Shown: positions 52,318 to 61,209 of the stretch, one piece after another | Numbering within the stretch: the stretch's first letter is position 1 | Layout: each line of letters opens with the position of its first letter | Assembly (NCBI GenBank): GCA_017473435.1 | Contig: JAFULG010000034.1 | Coordinates: 1-64,000 of the forward strand | DNA: 64,000 bases | Reading direction: 5' to 3' | DNA from: Clostridia bacterium | Lineage (GTDB): Bacteria > Bacillota > Clostridia > Oscillospirales > Acutalibacteraceae | The notes under the pieces: model-generated | Database searches by the model: none | The model's input: the letters and a program-made list of their open reading frames with translations, nothing else | Told to the model about the DNA's origin: nothing | Translations under genes and position numbers: made by a program

Positions 52318-53466
52318 TTACTTCACACAGCTTCTGACAAGATCTCTTGCGTTTTCGTCAGCCGCAAGAATTGCCTCAAGGCTTCCGCCGACTGTGTTTT
52401 CCGCCTTTTCCATCGCAAATGAAACCATATCGGCAATTTCAAGGAAGCCGATTTTACCCGCACGGAAAAGCTCATTTGCCATTTCGTTTGCACCGTTTGC
52501 AATGCAGGGATAAAGACCGCCCCTTGTGATTGCCTCACGGCAAAGATTGATGCAACGGAAGGTATCGTAATCGGGCTTAAAGAAGGTGAGATTGGGATGC
52601 TCCCAGAGATTAAGCTTTTCAACGGGAGACTCAAAACGCTCAGGATATGTCAGTGCGTACTGAATGGGGATTCTCATATCGGGAACGCCGAGCTGAGCGA
52701 TAACTGAGTTGTCATTATATTCGATAAGAGAGTGGATTATACTCTCACGGTGAACAACAATATCCACCTTATCGGGCGCAATATCAAAAAGCCATACAGC
52801 TTCAATAAGCTCAAGACCCTTATTCATCATAGTTGCACTGTCAACGGTAATCTTTGCACCCATGCTCCAGTTCGGGTGCTTAAGAGCCTGAGCAACAGTA
52901 ACCGCCTTTAATTCATCCCTCGTTTTACCGAAGAAGGGTCCGCCCGAGGCTGTTAATATGATTGACTTAAGCTCATCCTTTTTATTCATACCCTGAAGGC
53001 ACTGGAAAATTGCACTGTGCTCGCTGTCAACAGGAAGGATGGCAACACCCTTTTCCTTAGCCCTGCCCATAACAAGCTCACCGCCTGCCACAAGAGTTTC
53101 CTTATTGGCAAGAGCAATATTTTTACCCTGCTCAATGGCACAAAGGGTAGGTCTTAAGCCTGCGATACCTACAACAGAGTTAAGCACGGTATCTGCTTCA
53201 TTAAGCGAAGCACACTCGCACACGCCCTCCATACCCGAAAGCACCTCTGTATCTGTATCAGCAACAGCCAGCTTAAGCTCTGCTGCCGATTTTTCATCAG
53301 CCATTGCGGCAAACTTAGGCCTGTACTGTCTTATCTGCTTTTCAATTACACCGACATTTGTTGAAGCGGTAAGAGCAACAACCTCATAACCTCTTTTGGT
53401 TACAACGTCAAGTGCCTGTGTACCGATTGAGCCCGTTGAGCCTAAAATTGTAAGCTTCTGTGCCAT
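52318..53466 (-). CDS. dxr: 1-deoxy-D-xylulose 5-phosphate reductoisomerase
   Basis: MEP-pathway enzyme of 382 residues converting DXP to MEP with NADPH. N-terminal LGSTGSIGTQALDVV for the cofactor, NKETLVAGGELV, the metal-binding LPVDSEHSAIFQCLQG, ASGGPFF, and HPNWSMGAKITVDSATMMNKGLE are visible. GGAGAAA lies upstream of ATG 53466. Part of uppS-cdsA-dxr-rseP-ispG-polC. Confidence 0.97.
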   Translation of the reverse strand: MAQKLTILGSTGSIGTQALDVVTKRGYEVVALTASTNVGVIEKQIRQYRPKFAAMADEKSAAELKLAVADTDTEVLSGMEGVCECASLNEADTVLNSVVGIAGLRPTLCAIEQGKNIALANKETLVAGGELVMGRAKEKGVAILPVDSEHSAIFQCLQGMNKKDELKSIILTASGGPFFGKTRDELKAVTVAQALKHPNWSMGAKITVDSATMMNKGLELIEAVWLFDIAPDKVDIVVHRESIIHSLIEYNDNSVIAQLGVPDMRIPIQYALTYPERFESPVEKLNLWEHPNLTFFKPDYDTFRCINLCREAITRGGLYPCIANGANEMANELFRAGKIGFLEIADMVSFAMEKAENTVGGSLEAILAADENARDLVRSCVK

Positions 53467-53504
53467 AGCGATTTCTCCTTCAAGTTAATTATCATAAAAG
53501 GTTA

Positions 53505-54407
53505 TCAGAAACTACTGATAAGTGAAAGTATACAGTAAAGTGTAGGTGCAACAAAAATACAGCTGTCAAAACGGTCCATAATGCCGCCGTGACCGGGAAT
53601 AAGCTTACCGTAGTCCTTGATACCGAAGTTACGCTTAATAACGGAAGCTGAAAGGTCACCGAGCATACTTACAAGTGAAAGCACCATTGAAATAGGTATT
53701 ATGTAAATATATTTCATTGCACTTTCGCCGAAGAGCGCATAGCCGTAAAGATTCTGACATCCTACGGTGAAAAGATAAAGAATAAGTACGTTGAATGCAG
53801 CTGTGATAACCACACCGCCGACAGCACCCTCAATTGACTTTTTAGGGCTTATAACAGGTGCCATTTTATGCTTACCGAATTTAACGCCGACAATATATGC
53901 AAAGGTATCGGTTAACCAAGAGCACGAGAAAGCAAGACCTATAAAGAAAACACCTGCATCGTGTGTGTAATCTGTGAACCAGTCTGCAATATTGTTAAGT
54001 CTTAAAAAACAGCTGAACGCAAAGGGAAGAGCCAACGATGCCATAAAAGCAGCCGAAGCGTGGGTAAACTCAATCTCCTTATGAAAGAAAACCATAAGGC
54101 TCATAAGTAAAAGCACATAAATTCCGTAAATCACACCTGCAGAGGGTAATGCAATACCAAAGCCGTATGAAAGCACCGTGAGAAAACTAACTGCACAGGC
54201 AACGGTAAAAAGAACCTTACTTTTTCCGCCTACAGCTTTAATAATCTCATAGGTTGCAACGGGTGCGAGAAGAGCGAGTATTACGGTTATTACAGGTCTT
54301 GCATCAAAGGCTACAGCCACAAGAAAACCTGCAAGGGCAAAAACTATAATCACAAAGGATATTGTTCTGTCCTTTTTAAAAACTTTACCTTTTTCTTTAT
54401 TTTCCAT
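53505..54407 (-). CDS. cdsA: Phosphatidate cytidylyltransferase CdsA
   Basis: Membrane enzyme of 300 residues making CDP-diacylglycerol from phosphatidic acid and CTP. Eight or more helices; the signature near the C-terminus is SMLGDLSASVIKRNFGIKD followed by LIPGHGGIMDRFDS. It uses the product of PlsC. ATG 54407 is preferred (AAAGG upstream); the frame reads to 54446 but the added residues are basic and unconserved-looking. Confidence 0.95.
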   Translation of the reverse strand: MENKEKGKVFKKDRTISFVIIVFALAGFLVAVAFDARPVITVILALLAPVATYEIIKAVGGKSKVLFTVACAVSFLTVLSYGFGIALPSAGVIYGIYVLLLMSLMVFFHKEIEFTHASAAFMASLALPFAFSCFLRLNNIADWFTDYTHDAGVFFIGLAFSCSWLTDTFAYIVGVKFGKHKMAPVISPKKSIEGAVGGVVITAAFNVLILYLFTVGCQNLYGYALFGESAMKYIYIIPISMVLSLVSMLGDLSASVIKRNFGIKDYGKLIPGHGGIMDRFDSCIFVAPTLYCILSLISSF

Positions 54408-54516
54408 ATTAATTTTTACCTTTCTTGTTCTGTTTTTATAAAACAAAACCGTATTTTTCCGAAAGCTGAACCCGGTTTTATCCGACGCTCACCAATAAAT
54501 ACATATTGCAGACAGC

Positions 54517-55239
54517 TTAAACTCCACCGAAGCGTCTGTTTCTTCTGCCATATTCTTCAATGGCGCGGTCAAGATCCTCAGGCTTGTAGTCAGGCCAGAG
54601 TACATCATCAATGTAAATTTCAGAATAAGCCGACTGCCAGAGAAGGTAGTTTGAAAGTCGGTATTCACCGCTGGGTCTGATGATAAGATCGGGATCAGGC
54701 TGACCTGATGTATAAAGACCTGCGGAAATCATATCCTCTGTAATATTCTCAGGATCGAGTGAACCTTCTTTCACCTTCTGCGCAATAGCCTTTACCGAAT
54801 GTACAATTTCATCTCTGCCGCCATAATTAACGGCAATGTTTATGTAAGTCTTCTTTTTATCGTCAGACTTCTTTTCAACGGTATCCATAAGCTTGACTAT
54901 ATCCTTCGGCATACCTTCACGGGAACCGATGAAGCGAATATGATAACCTGCCTCCTCGTTTTCGAGATATCTTTCCTGCATTTCATCAAGATATCTGCGA
55001 AGAAGGTTCATAATAGCTGTAACCTCCATTTTTGAACGCTTCCAGTTTTCCGTTGAAAAAGCGTAAAAGGTTACATACTTGACGCCGATATCAGAGCAAT
55101 ACTGACAGATATTCCTGAATACCTCTGCGCCTACCTTGTGTCCTTCGGTACGCTTAAGGCCTCTTTGCTTTGCCCAACGACCGTTACCGTCCATGATAAT
55201 GGCAATATGCTCGGGTAAGTTTTCGAACTTCTTTTCCAT
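54517..55239 (-). CDS. uppS: Undecaprenyl diphosphate synthase
   Basis: Cis-prenyltransferase of 240 residues making the C55 lipid carrier for cell wall synthesis. HIAIIMDGNGRWAKQRGLKR holds the catalytic aspartate, YAFSTENWKRSK the hydrophobic tunnel start, and DLIIRPSGEYRLSNYLLWQSAYSE the pyrophosphate-binding arginines (RTSGE is usual; here RPSGE). GGAGGG precedes ATG 55239. Consumes the IPP made by the MEP genes nearby. Confidence 0.96.
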   Translation of the reverse strand: MEKKFENLPEHIAIIMDGNGRWAKQRGLKRTEGHKVGAEVFRNICQYCSDIGVKYVTFYAFSTENWKRSKMEVTAIMNLLRRYLDEMQERYLENEEAGYHIRFIGSREGMPKDIVKLMDTVEKKSDDKKKTYINIAVNYGGRDEIVHSVKAIAQKVKEGSLDPENITEDMISAGLYTSGQPDPDLIIRPSGEYRLSNYLLWQSAYSEIYIDDVLWPDYKPEDLDRAIEEYGRRNRRFGGV

Positions 55240-55270
55240 TATTCACCCTCCTGCTTAAATATACTTAAAT

Positions 55271-55302
55271 ATGGATAAAAGGGGCTGTCAAAAAACAGCC
55301 CC
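55271..55302 (-). terminator. Terminator-like hairpin between frr and uppS
   Basis: Perfect 8-base GC-rich stem GGGGCTGT/ACAGCCCC with a 6-base loop, followed on the minus strand by TTTTATCC; it begins 13 bases after the frr stop. No promoter fits in the 40 bases before uppS, so it probably lowers expression of the downstream genes rather than ending the operon. Confidence 0.75.
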
Positions 55303-55314
55303 GCATGCTTTGAT

Positions 55315-55869
55315 TCAGATGGACATTACTTCCTTCTGCTTTGCATCGCAGATGGTTTCAATTTCCTTTGTGAAGTTATCGGTAATCTTCTGCATTTCTT
55401 TTTCAGCATCCTTGAGGTCATCCTCTGTGATTTCGCTGTTCTTCTTCATAGCCTTAAGCTTTTCAATGCAGTCACGGCGGATTGAACGTACTGCTACCTT
55501 TGAGTTTTCGGCAATCTTCTGAATGTCCTTAACAAGCTCCTTACGTCTGTCCTCAGTAAGAGGAGGGAAGGTAAGGCGGATAACAGAACCGTCATTCTGG
55601 GGATTGATGCCGATATCGGAAGTCTGAATTGCCTTTTCAATAGCCTTAAGAACACTCTTGTCCCAGGGCTGAATTGTGAGAACTCTGGCCTCAGAAACAG
55701 AAACAGATGCAAGCTGATTGATAGGTGTGGGTGAGCCGTAGTAATCGGCTGTTACCTTATCAAGAATCTGGGGATTTGCACGGCCTGCACGGATTGCACC
55801 GTACTCTGTCTGTAATGCTGAAACGGTTTTACCCATCTTAGTTTTAGCGGTTTCAAATACTGTCTTCAT
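55315..55869 (-). CDS. frr: Ribosome recycling factor
   Basis: Translation factor of 184 residues that splits post-termination ribosomes with EF-G. The three-helix-bundle marks GAIRAGRANPQILDKV, YYGSPTPINQLASVSV, TIQPWDKS, GINPQNDGSVIRLTFPPLTEDRRKELVK and VAVRSIRRD are all visible at the expected positions. AGAGGAAAAA precedes ATG 55869. Follows pyrH, as is nearly universal. Confidence 0.98.
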   Translation of the reverse strand: MKTVFETAKTKMGKTVSALQTEYGAIRAGRANPQILDKVTADYYGSPTPINQLASVSVSEARVLTIQPWDKSVLKAIEKAIQTSDIGINPQNDGSVIRLTFPPLTEDRRKELVKDIQKIAENSKVAVRSIRRDCIEKLKAMKKNSEITEDDLKDAEKEMQKITDNFTKEIETICDAKQKEVMSI

Positions 55870-55913
55870 GATTTTTCCTCTTTCTGTATTGTAATTTTAT
55901 TTTGTTTATGTAT

Positions 55914-56621
55914 TTATTCTTTAACAACGGTACCTATGTTTTCACCTTCAAGCGCTCTTACAATGTTCTGCGGATCGTCAAGATTGAAAACAAGGATTGA
56001 AATACCGTTATCTCTGCAAAGTGAAGCTGCTGTGCTGTCCATAACCTTAAGTCCCTTAGAAAGCACCTCAGAATGAGTGAGCTCATCGTATTTTACTGCA
56101 TCGTCAAATTTATTGGGATCCTTATCGTAAACGCCGTCAACATTTGTTGCCTTGAAGATAATTTCAGCGTCGATTTCAGCAGCTCTCAATGCTGCAGCTG
56201 TATCCGTGGAGAAGAAGGGGTTACCCGTACCGCAGCCAAAGATTACAACGTCGCCCTTTTCAAGATATTCAACAGCCTTACGTTTAGTGAAGATTTCACC
56301 TACCTGAGGCATTACAAGACCCGTAAGCACATGAGCCTTAACACCGAGCTGTTCAAGTGTATCCTGCAAAGCAAGTGAGTTAATTGTTGTTGCAAGCATA
56401 CCCATCTGGTCAGCTCTGGGTCTGTCCATTTTACCGCTTGATCTGCCGCGCCAGAAGTTTCCGCCGCCGACAACAATACCGATCTGTGTGCCCATCTCGG
56501 TACATTTCTTTATAACCTCGCAAACGGTAGTAACCATGTCAAAATCAAGACCTTTACCTTCAGCGCCTGCAAGCACCTCACCGCTTAATTTAAGGAGAAT
56601 TCTTTTGTATTTAGACTGCAT
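55914..56621 (-). CDS. pyrH: UMP kinase
   Basis: Amino-acid-kinase-fold enzyme of 235 residues making [59 protein letters not shown] and VYDKDPNKF are visible. GGAGG lies upstream of ATG 56621 and a promoter just before it. rpsB and tsf, which usually precede pyrH, are absent; a GH28-like gene sits there instead. Confidence 0.97.
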   Translation of the reverse strand: MQSKYKRILLKLSGEVLAGAEGKGLDFDMVTTVCEVIKKCTEMGTQIGIVVGGGNFWRGRSSGKMDRPRADQMGMLATTINSLALQDTLEQLGVKAHVLTGLVMPQVGEIFTKRKAVEYLEKGDVVIFGCGTGNPFFSTDTAAALRAAEIDAEIIFKATNVDGVYDKDPNKFDDAVKYDELTHSEVLSKGLKVMDSTAASLCRDNGISILVFNLDDPQNIVRALEGENIGTVVKE

Positions 56622-56651
56622 ATGTATGCACCTCCGTATTCCTTTTTACTT

Positions 56652-56680
56652 ATTTTACTAAATATCGGCTTAACTGTAAA
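56652..56680 (-). promoter_or_regulatory. Promoter of the pyrH operon
   Basis: On the minus strand TTTACA (56680-56675), 17 bases, TAAAAT (56657-56652), in the gap after the GH28-like gene. Confidence 0.7.
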
Positions 56681-56695
56681 GACCTTTTTGGATTT

Positions 56696-58084
56696 TTAAC
56701 CGATAATTTTTATTTCTTCCTCATCCTCATGTGCTGAAAAAGCAGTAAAACGCACCGTTTCAAGATTTTCTACCTTTTCACAGTAAAGGCCATGGGCATA
56801 ATCATCACATACATTACCGAAATCCGCACGGCATTTTTCAATAAGCACATCCTTTGCATTCTTAATGTAAATACAGGAATTCCTGCTCTTTGTTATATCA
56901 ACATCAATACCGGGACGAAGGTCGTAAATACCGCAATTCCATTTTGAAGTTTTTGTAAGGGTTACTCTTACGTTTTCAAGGGTTACATCCTCGATCGGAT
57001 TATCCTCGGTGCCGTGGATGAGTATGCCGTTTTCGCCCTTGCAGGTAATGTTACGGAAACGGATGTTTTTGATGTGACCGCATTTTGTGTTTGTGTCACG
57101 GCGGAAAGCTGTAACAGCAATCGGTTCTGCACTGCCCCACCAATCGGGACAGAAGCGTCTTGTTTCAATGATAATATCAGAGAAGCTTACGTTTTCAACG
57201 TTGCCTCCGTCTCTTATCTGAATTGAAAGTCCGCGGTTTGATTTTGAGATTGTACAGTCTGAAACAATAACATTACGGAAATCGCCCACGCCCTCAGTAC
57301 CGATTTTTACCGCGGCAGAGGTTGAGGTAAGTGTACATCCGCTGATGATTACATTTTCCGTAGGGCCGTACTCGCTGTTACCCTTAGAAGTCTTAAGACA
57401 GATGCAGTCATCGGCGCAGGTTACATGACAGCCGAGAATACGTACATTTGAGCAATGATCAGGATCAATACCATCACTGTTTGCAACATCAAGAGGATTA
57501 AGAATGCGTATATTCTGAACAAGTACATCATCGCAGCCTGCAGGATGAAGAGTCCAGAAGGGAGCGTCCTTGATTGTTACGTCTTTAACAGTAATATGAT
57601 TACTGTTTTCTATATAGATTGTTGTGGGACGGGGATAGAAATTACCCGTTACATAATATTGGTCCTTTCTCTCAACAAAAGCATAGCAGTTAGCGTCGAT
57701 TACACCCTCACCGCTGATTACAGCACCGTGTGCCTTGTAGCCGTAAATAAATGCAAAGGAAGGCTTTCCTGTAACGGGATTTCCTACAAGGGCAGTTTTC
57801 GGATCATTGATGGTTTCACAGGGACGGATATAGGAATTGATATCGGAGGAAGCCTTTAAAACAGCACCCTTCTGAATATAAAGCTCAACGTTTTGCTTAA
57901 GCTGAATTGAATGGCTGTAATAGACAGATCCGTTATCTCCGTCACGGTAACGGTCAGCGCATTCAAGAACAACCGTGCCTCCACCGACTTCAGCACAAGC
58001 ATCAATAGCTCTTTGGATGGCATCTCCGTCGTCAGTTGTACCGTCACCTTTAGCGCCAAAAATTTTAACGTTATAATATACCAT
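56696..58084 (-). CDS. GH28-like (polygalacturonase fold) protein, cytoplasmic
   Basis: Right-handed beta-helix protein of 462 residues. N-terminal NVKIFGAKGDGTTDDGDAIQ is the pectate-lyase-superfamily start. Catalytic-region acids match GH28: D204 in NSDGIDPDH and D225/D226 in CADDC; R291 is in IQIRDGG. The usual GHG histidine site reads IGTEG (261-265), as in some rhamnogalacturonidase-like GH28 proteins. No signal peptide, so it would act on an imported oligogalacturonide or related sugar. Starts 11 bases after pcrA with AAGGAG upstream, an odd partner for a repair helicase. Confidence 0.85.
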   Translation of the reverse strand: MVYYNVKIFGAKGDGTTDDGDAIQRAIDACAEVGGGTVVLECADRYRDGDNGSVYYSHSIQLKQNVELYIQKGAVLKASSDINSYIRPCETINDPKTALVGNPVTGKPSFAFIYGYKAHGAVISGEGVIDANCYAFVERKDQYYVTGNFYPRPTTIYIENSNHITVKDVTIKDAPFWTLHPAGCDDVLVQNIRILNPLDVANSDGIDPDHCSNVRILGCHVTCADDCICLKTSKGNSEYGPTENVIISGCTLTSTSAAVKIGTEGVGDFRNVIVSDCTISKSNRGLSIQIRDGGNVENVSFSDIIIETRRFCPDWWGSAEPIAVTAFRRDTNTKCGHIKNIRFRNITCKGENGILIHGTEDNPIEDVTLENVRVTLTKTSKWNCGIYDLRPGIDVDITKSRNSCIYIKNAKDVLIEKCRADFGNVCDDYAHGLYCEKVENLETVRFTAFSAHEDEEEIKIIG

Positions 58085-58095
58085 AGCTTTTCTCC

Positions 58096-60486
58096 TTACT
58101 TCTTTTCCAGCTTGGCATAATTAGCCATAAGTTTCTTTGTACCCGCATTTGTAAAGGCAATTTCAAGCATAAAGTCGTTGCCCATAGGCTTTGCAGAAAC
58201 AACAACTCCCTCACCGAACACTCTGTGAGCAACGGTATCACCTGTTTTATAAGTTGCCGTTGATACTGCCGGAGCGCTCTTTTTCTGTTCAACTGCACTC
58301 TTCTGCTTTGCAAGATAACCTCTGCCGTGGGAACCGATATTCTTTTCATATTCACCGCGAACCATCTGTTCAAAGGACATCTGTGAGCTTTGGCGTCTGC
58401 CCGTTCTTTCAATAAAGATCTCGGGAATTTCCACCATAAAGCGTGAAACCGGATTGCGGTTTGTTGAACCGAAAAGCATTCTCGTATTTGCGTGAGAAAG
58501 ATAAAGCTTCTGCTTTGCACGGGTAATGCCAACATAGGCAAGGCGTCTTTCCTCTTCAACATCCTCCTCGCTGTACATGCTCTGATGGCCGGGGAAGATA
58601 CCCTCCTCCATACCGGGGATAAATACAACAGGGAATTCAAGGCCCTTTGCGGAATGAATGGTCATAAGCACAACGGAATTTGCTTCTGTATCGTAGTTGT
58701 CAAGGTCGGTAAGCAGAGCTGTTTCCTCAAGGAAGCCCGAAAGCGTTGCCTCCTCATTTTCGCTCTCGTAATTTTTAAGGTTAGAAATAAGCTCGGAGAT
58801 ATTTTCTATTCTCTCCTCCCCTTTTTCTTTATCAAGACGGAGATAAGGAATATATTCCGTCTTCTCCATAACCTTTTCAAACAGCTCATCAAGAGGCATT
58901 GTATCAACAAGCTCCTTAAGGGAGTTTATCATATCCGTAAACTCCATCAGCTTTTTACTTGAACGTGAAAGTGCTTCATATTCATCAGCATGAGAAAGCA
59001 CCTCAAAAAGGCTGATGCCGAGCCCTGTGGCAATTTCTGCTGCTTTGTTTACCGTAGCGTCACCAATCCCCCTTTTGGGAACATTGATAATTCGCCTTAA
59101 TCGGATATTATCCGAGGTGTTATTTACAACGGTAAGATACGCGATTGCGTCACGGATTTCCATACGGTCAAAGAATCGGTGACCGCCTATAACACGGTAA
59201 GGAATACCAGAGCGGGCAAGAAGCTGTTCAAGTGTATTTGACTGAGCATTTACACGGTAGAGAATAGCATGGTCGGAGAAGTCGAATTTTTTACTTCCCA
59301 CGTTGTCCTCAATAGTATCAACGATAAAGCTTGCCTCGTCTCTTTCATCGTAAGCGGTGTTCACAACAACCTTGTCACCGCCACCGTTTGCAGTCCAGAG
59401 ATTTTTACCCTTACGCTTTTTGTTATTGGAGATAACCTCGTTTGCAACATCAAGAATAGTCTGAGTTGAACGGTAGTTCTGTTCGAGACGGATTATCGTA
59501 GCATCGCTGTAACGGCTTTCAAAGTTAAGAATATTTTCAATCGTAGCACCGCGGAAACGGTAAATACTCTGATCGTCGTCACCTACAACGCAGATATTTC
59601 TGTGTCCGGCAGCGAGCAATTCCGTAAGGCGGTACTGAGCGTGGTTGGTATCCTGATACTCGTCAACCATAATATAACGGAATTTTTTCTGATAATATTC
59701 TCTTATTTCAGGGTTGTTTTCAAGAAGCCTGACAGTATTTACGATGATATCGTCAAAATCCATAGCATCAGCCTTTTTAAGCTCTGACTGATACATTTCA
59801 TAAACTCTGCCAACCATAATTTTTCTTACATCCTTACCGGCAGTTTCCTTATAAAGATCAGGTGAAACAAGACTGTCCTTTGCACGGCTGATTTCATTGA
59901 GGATAGTTTTATAGGAAAGCTGACTTTCCGTAATACCGAGCTGACGCTGACACTCCTTGATCATACGCTTTGTATCATCGGTATCATAAATTGTAAAGCT
60001 CTTTGAATAGCCGAGCACCTCACCGTCACGGCGAAGAATTCTTACACAGCACGAGTGAAAGGTTGAAGCCCAGATATCCTTTGCATCCTGCTCACCTAAC
60101 ATTTTTTCAAGTCTTTCTTTAAGCTCTGACGCCGCCTTATTTGTAAAGGTGATAGCAAGTATCTGCCAGGGTCTTGCAGCTTCAACGCTCAATAAATCCT
60201 CTATATCAAAAAATCTGTCCTCGTCACCGTCAAGGTACTGCTTCATAGCTTCAATGTCATATTCCGACGGTTCAAAGGAAACCTGACGGCTTTCATAGGC
60301 ATTACCGTATTTTACTATATTAGCAATACGGTTAACAAGCACGGTCGTTTTACCGCTGCCTGCACCTGCAAGTATAAGCACGGGACCCTTCACCTGAAAG
60401 ATAGCCTTTTTCTGCATATCGTTCATGCGTGAAAAATCCTTTTCGATTATTCTTTTTCTCAGTTCAAAAAATTCATTACTCGCCAT
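58096..60486 (-). CDS. pcrA: DNA helicase PcrA (UvrD/Rep family)
   Basis: SF1A 3'-5' helicase of 796 residues used in repair and replication restart. Motif I LAGAGSGKTTVLVNRIAN, Ia ITFTNKAA, II VDEYQDTNHAQYRL, III GDDDQSIYRFRGA, IV RLEQNYRSTQ, V TIHSAKGLEFPVVFI and VI YVGITRAKQKLYL are visible. The C-terminal 60 residues (GDTVAHRVFGEGVVVS) form the RNA-polymerase-binding Tudor-like domain of PcrA. An unusual extra stretch, QVSFEPSEYDIEAMKQYLDGDEDR, sits between motifs I and Ia, near residues 67-90. Confidence 0.96.
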   Translation of the reverse strand: MASNEFFELRKRIIEKDFSRMNDMQKKAIFQVKGPVLILAGAGSGKTTVLVNRIANIVKYGNAYESRQVSFEPSEYDIEAMKQYLDGDEDRFFDIEDLLSVEAARPWQILAITFTNKAASELKERLEKMLGEQDAKDIWASTFHSCCVRILRRDGEVLGYSKSFTIYDTDDTKRMIKECQRQLGITESQLSYKTILNEISRAKDSLVSPDLYKETAGKDVRKIMVGRVYEMYQSELKKADAMDFDDIIVNTVRLLENNPEIREYYQKKFRYIMVDEYQDTNHAQYRLTELLAAGHRNICVVGDDDQSIYRFRGATIENILNFESRYSDATIIRLEQNYRSTQTILDVANEVISNNKKRKGKNLWTANGGGDKVVVNTAYDERDEASFIVDTIEDNVGSKKFDFSDHAILYRVNAQSNTLEQLLARSGIPYRVIGGHRFFDRMEIRDAIAYLTVVNNTSDNIRLRRIINVPKRGIGDATVNKAAEIATGLGISLFEVLSHADEYEALSRSSKKLMEFTDMINSLKELVDTMPLDELFEKVMEKTEYIPYLRLDKEKGEERIENISELISNLKNYESENEEATLSGFLEETALLTDLDNYDTEANSVVLMTIHSAKGLEFPVVFIPGMEEGIFPGHQSMYSEEDVEEERRLAYVGITRAKQKLYLSHANTRMLFGSTNRNPVSRFMVEIPEIFIERTGRRQSSQMSFEQMVRGEYEKNIGSHGRGYLAKQKSAVEQKKSAPAVSTATYKTGDTVAHRVFGEGVVVSAKPMGNDFMLEIAFTNAGTKKLMANYAKLEKK

Positions 60487-60524
60487 TTTTTACCTCAAAA
60501 ACATAAACATAATAATACACAGTA

Positions 60525-60553
60525 ATTTTACATTAAATTTCACCAAATTACAA
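60525..60553 (-). promoter_or_regulatory. Possible promoter of pcrA
   Basis: On the minus strand TTGTAA (60553-60548), 17 bases, TAAAAT (60530-60525). The region is very AT-rich, so chance matches are likely. Confidence 0.5.
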
Positions 60554-60586
60554 CTATTAAAATAAAAATATATCATTTTATTTTCC

Positions 60587-60615
60587 TTGACTAAAATAAA
60601 AAAGAGAGTTACAAT
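60587..60615 (+). promoter_or_regulatory. Promoter of the ybaK-like gene
   Basis: TTGACT (60587-60592), 17 bases, TACAAT (60610-60615); AAGGAGAAGG follows before ATG 60651. Confidence 0.8.
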
Positions 60616-60650
60616 TAACGGGTACAAAAGTAAAAATTAAGGAGAAGGCT

Positions 60651-61121
60651 ATGTCTATTGAAAAAGTAAGAGAGTATATGAAAGAATACGGCATGGAGGA
60701 TAAGATTCTTGAATTTGATGTTTCAAGCGCAACTGTTCCCCTTGCCGCGCAGGCCCTTGGTACCGAGGAGGCAAGAATTGCAAAATCCCTTTCCTTCCTT
60801 GTAGAGGATAAGGCAATTATCATTGTTACAGCCGGTACGGCAAGAATCAATAATAAAAGCTACAAGGCGATTTTCCATAAAAAAGCAAAAATGCTCACCC
60901 CTGATCAGGTAAGCGAAATGATAGGTCACAAAATCGGCGGCGTTTGTCCCTTCGGCATCAACGAGGGTGTTGACGTTTACCTTGATGAATCGCTCAAGGC
61001 TTTTGAAACCGTTTTCCCCGCCTGCGGAAGCAGTAATAGTGCGATTGAGCTGACAATTCCCGAGCTTGAAAGGCTTTCAGGCTTTAAGGAATGGATTGAT
61101 GTGACGAGTGTGGCAGAGTAG
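60651..61121 (+). CDS. YbaK/EbsC family aminoacyl-tRNA deacylase
   Basis: Protein of 156 residues with the YbaK/ProX fold. Members remove wrongly attached amino acids from tRNA, the best known taking Cys off tRNA-Pro. Visible: SSATVPLAAQALGTEEARIAKSL (with the substrate-binding start), the conserved lysines of INNKSYKAIF, GGVCPFG (the GG/P loop near the active site) and FPACGSSNSAIEL. Single gene with its own promoter. The TAG stop is the first codon of a seven-base tandem repeat. Confidence 0.92.
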   Translation: MSIEKVREYMKEYGMEDKILEFDVSSATVPLAAQALGTEEARIAKSLSFLVEDKAIIIVTAGTARINNKSYKAIFHKKAKMLTPDQVSEMIGHKIGGVCPFGINEGVDVYLDESLKAFETVFPACGSSNSAIELTIPELERLSGFKEWIDVTSVAE

Positions 61122-61153
61122 TAAGTAGTAAGTAATAAGTAGTAAGTAATAAA
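61119..61153. repeat. Heptanucleotide tandem repeat
   Basis: Five units of TARTAAG: TAGTAAG twice, TAATAAG, TAGTAAG and TAATAAA, starting at the ybaK stop codon. Because 7 is not a multiple of 3, the array places stop codons in all plus-strand frames. Confidence 0.85.
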
Positions 61154-61154
61154 T

Positions 61155-61199
61155 AACAGCAAAAAGCAGTTGTTTTCAACAGGATGAAAACAACTGCTT
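61155..61199 (-). terminator. Bidirectional terminator between ybaK and the AspT-like gene
   Basis: Perfect 15-base stem (61164-61178 with 61185-61199), 6-base loop; T5 then GCTGTTATTT on the minus strand and AATTTTATTC on the plus strand. The two genes converge on it. Confidence 0.9.
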
Positions 61200-61209
61200 A
61201 ATTTTATTC

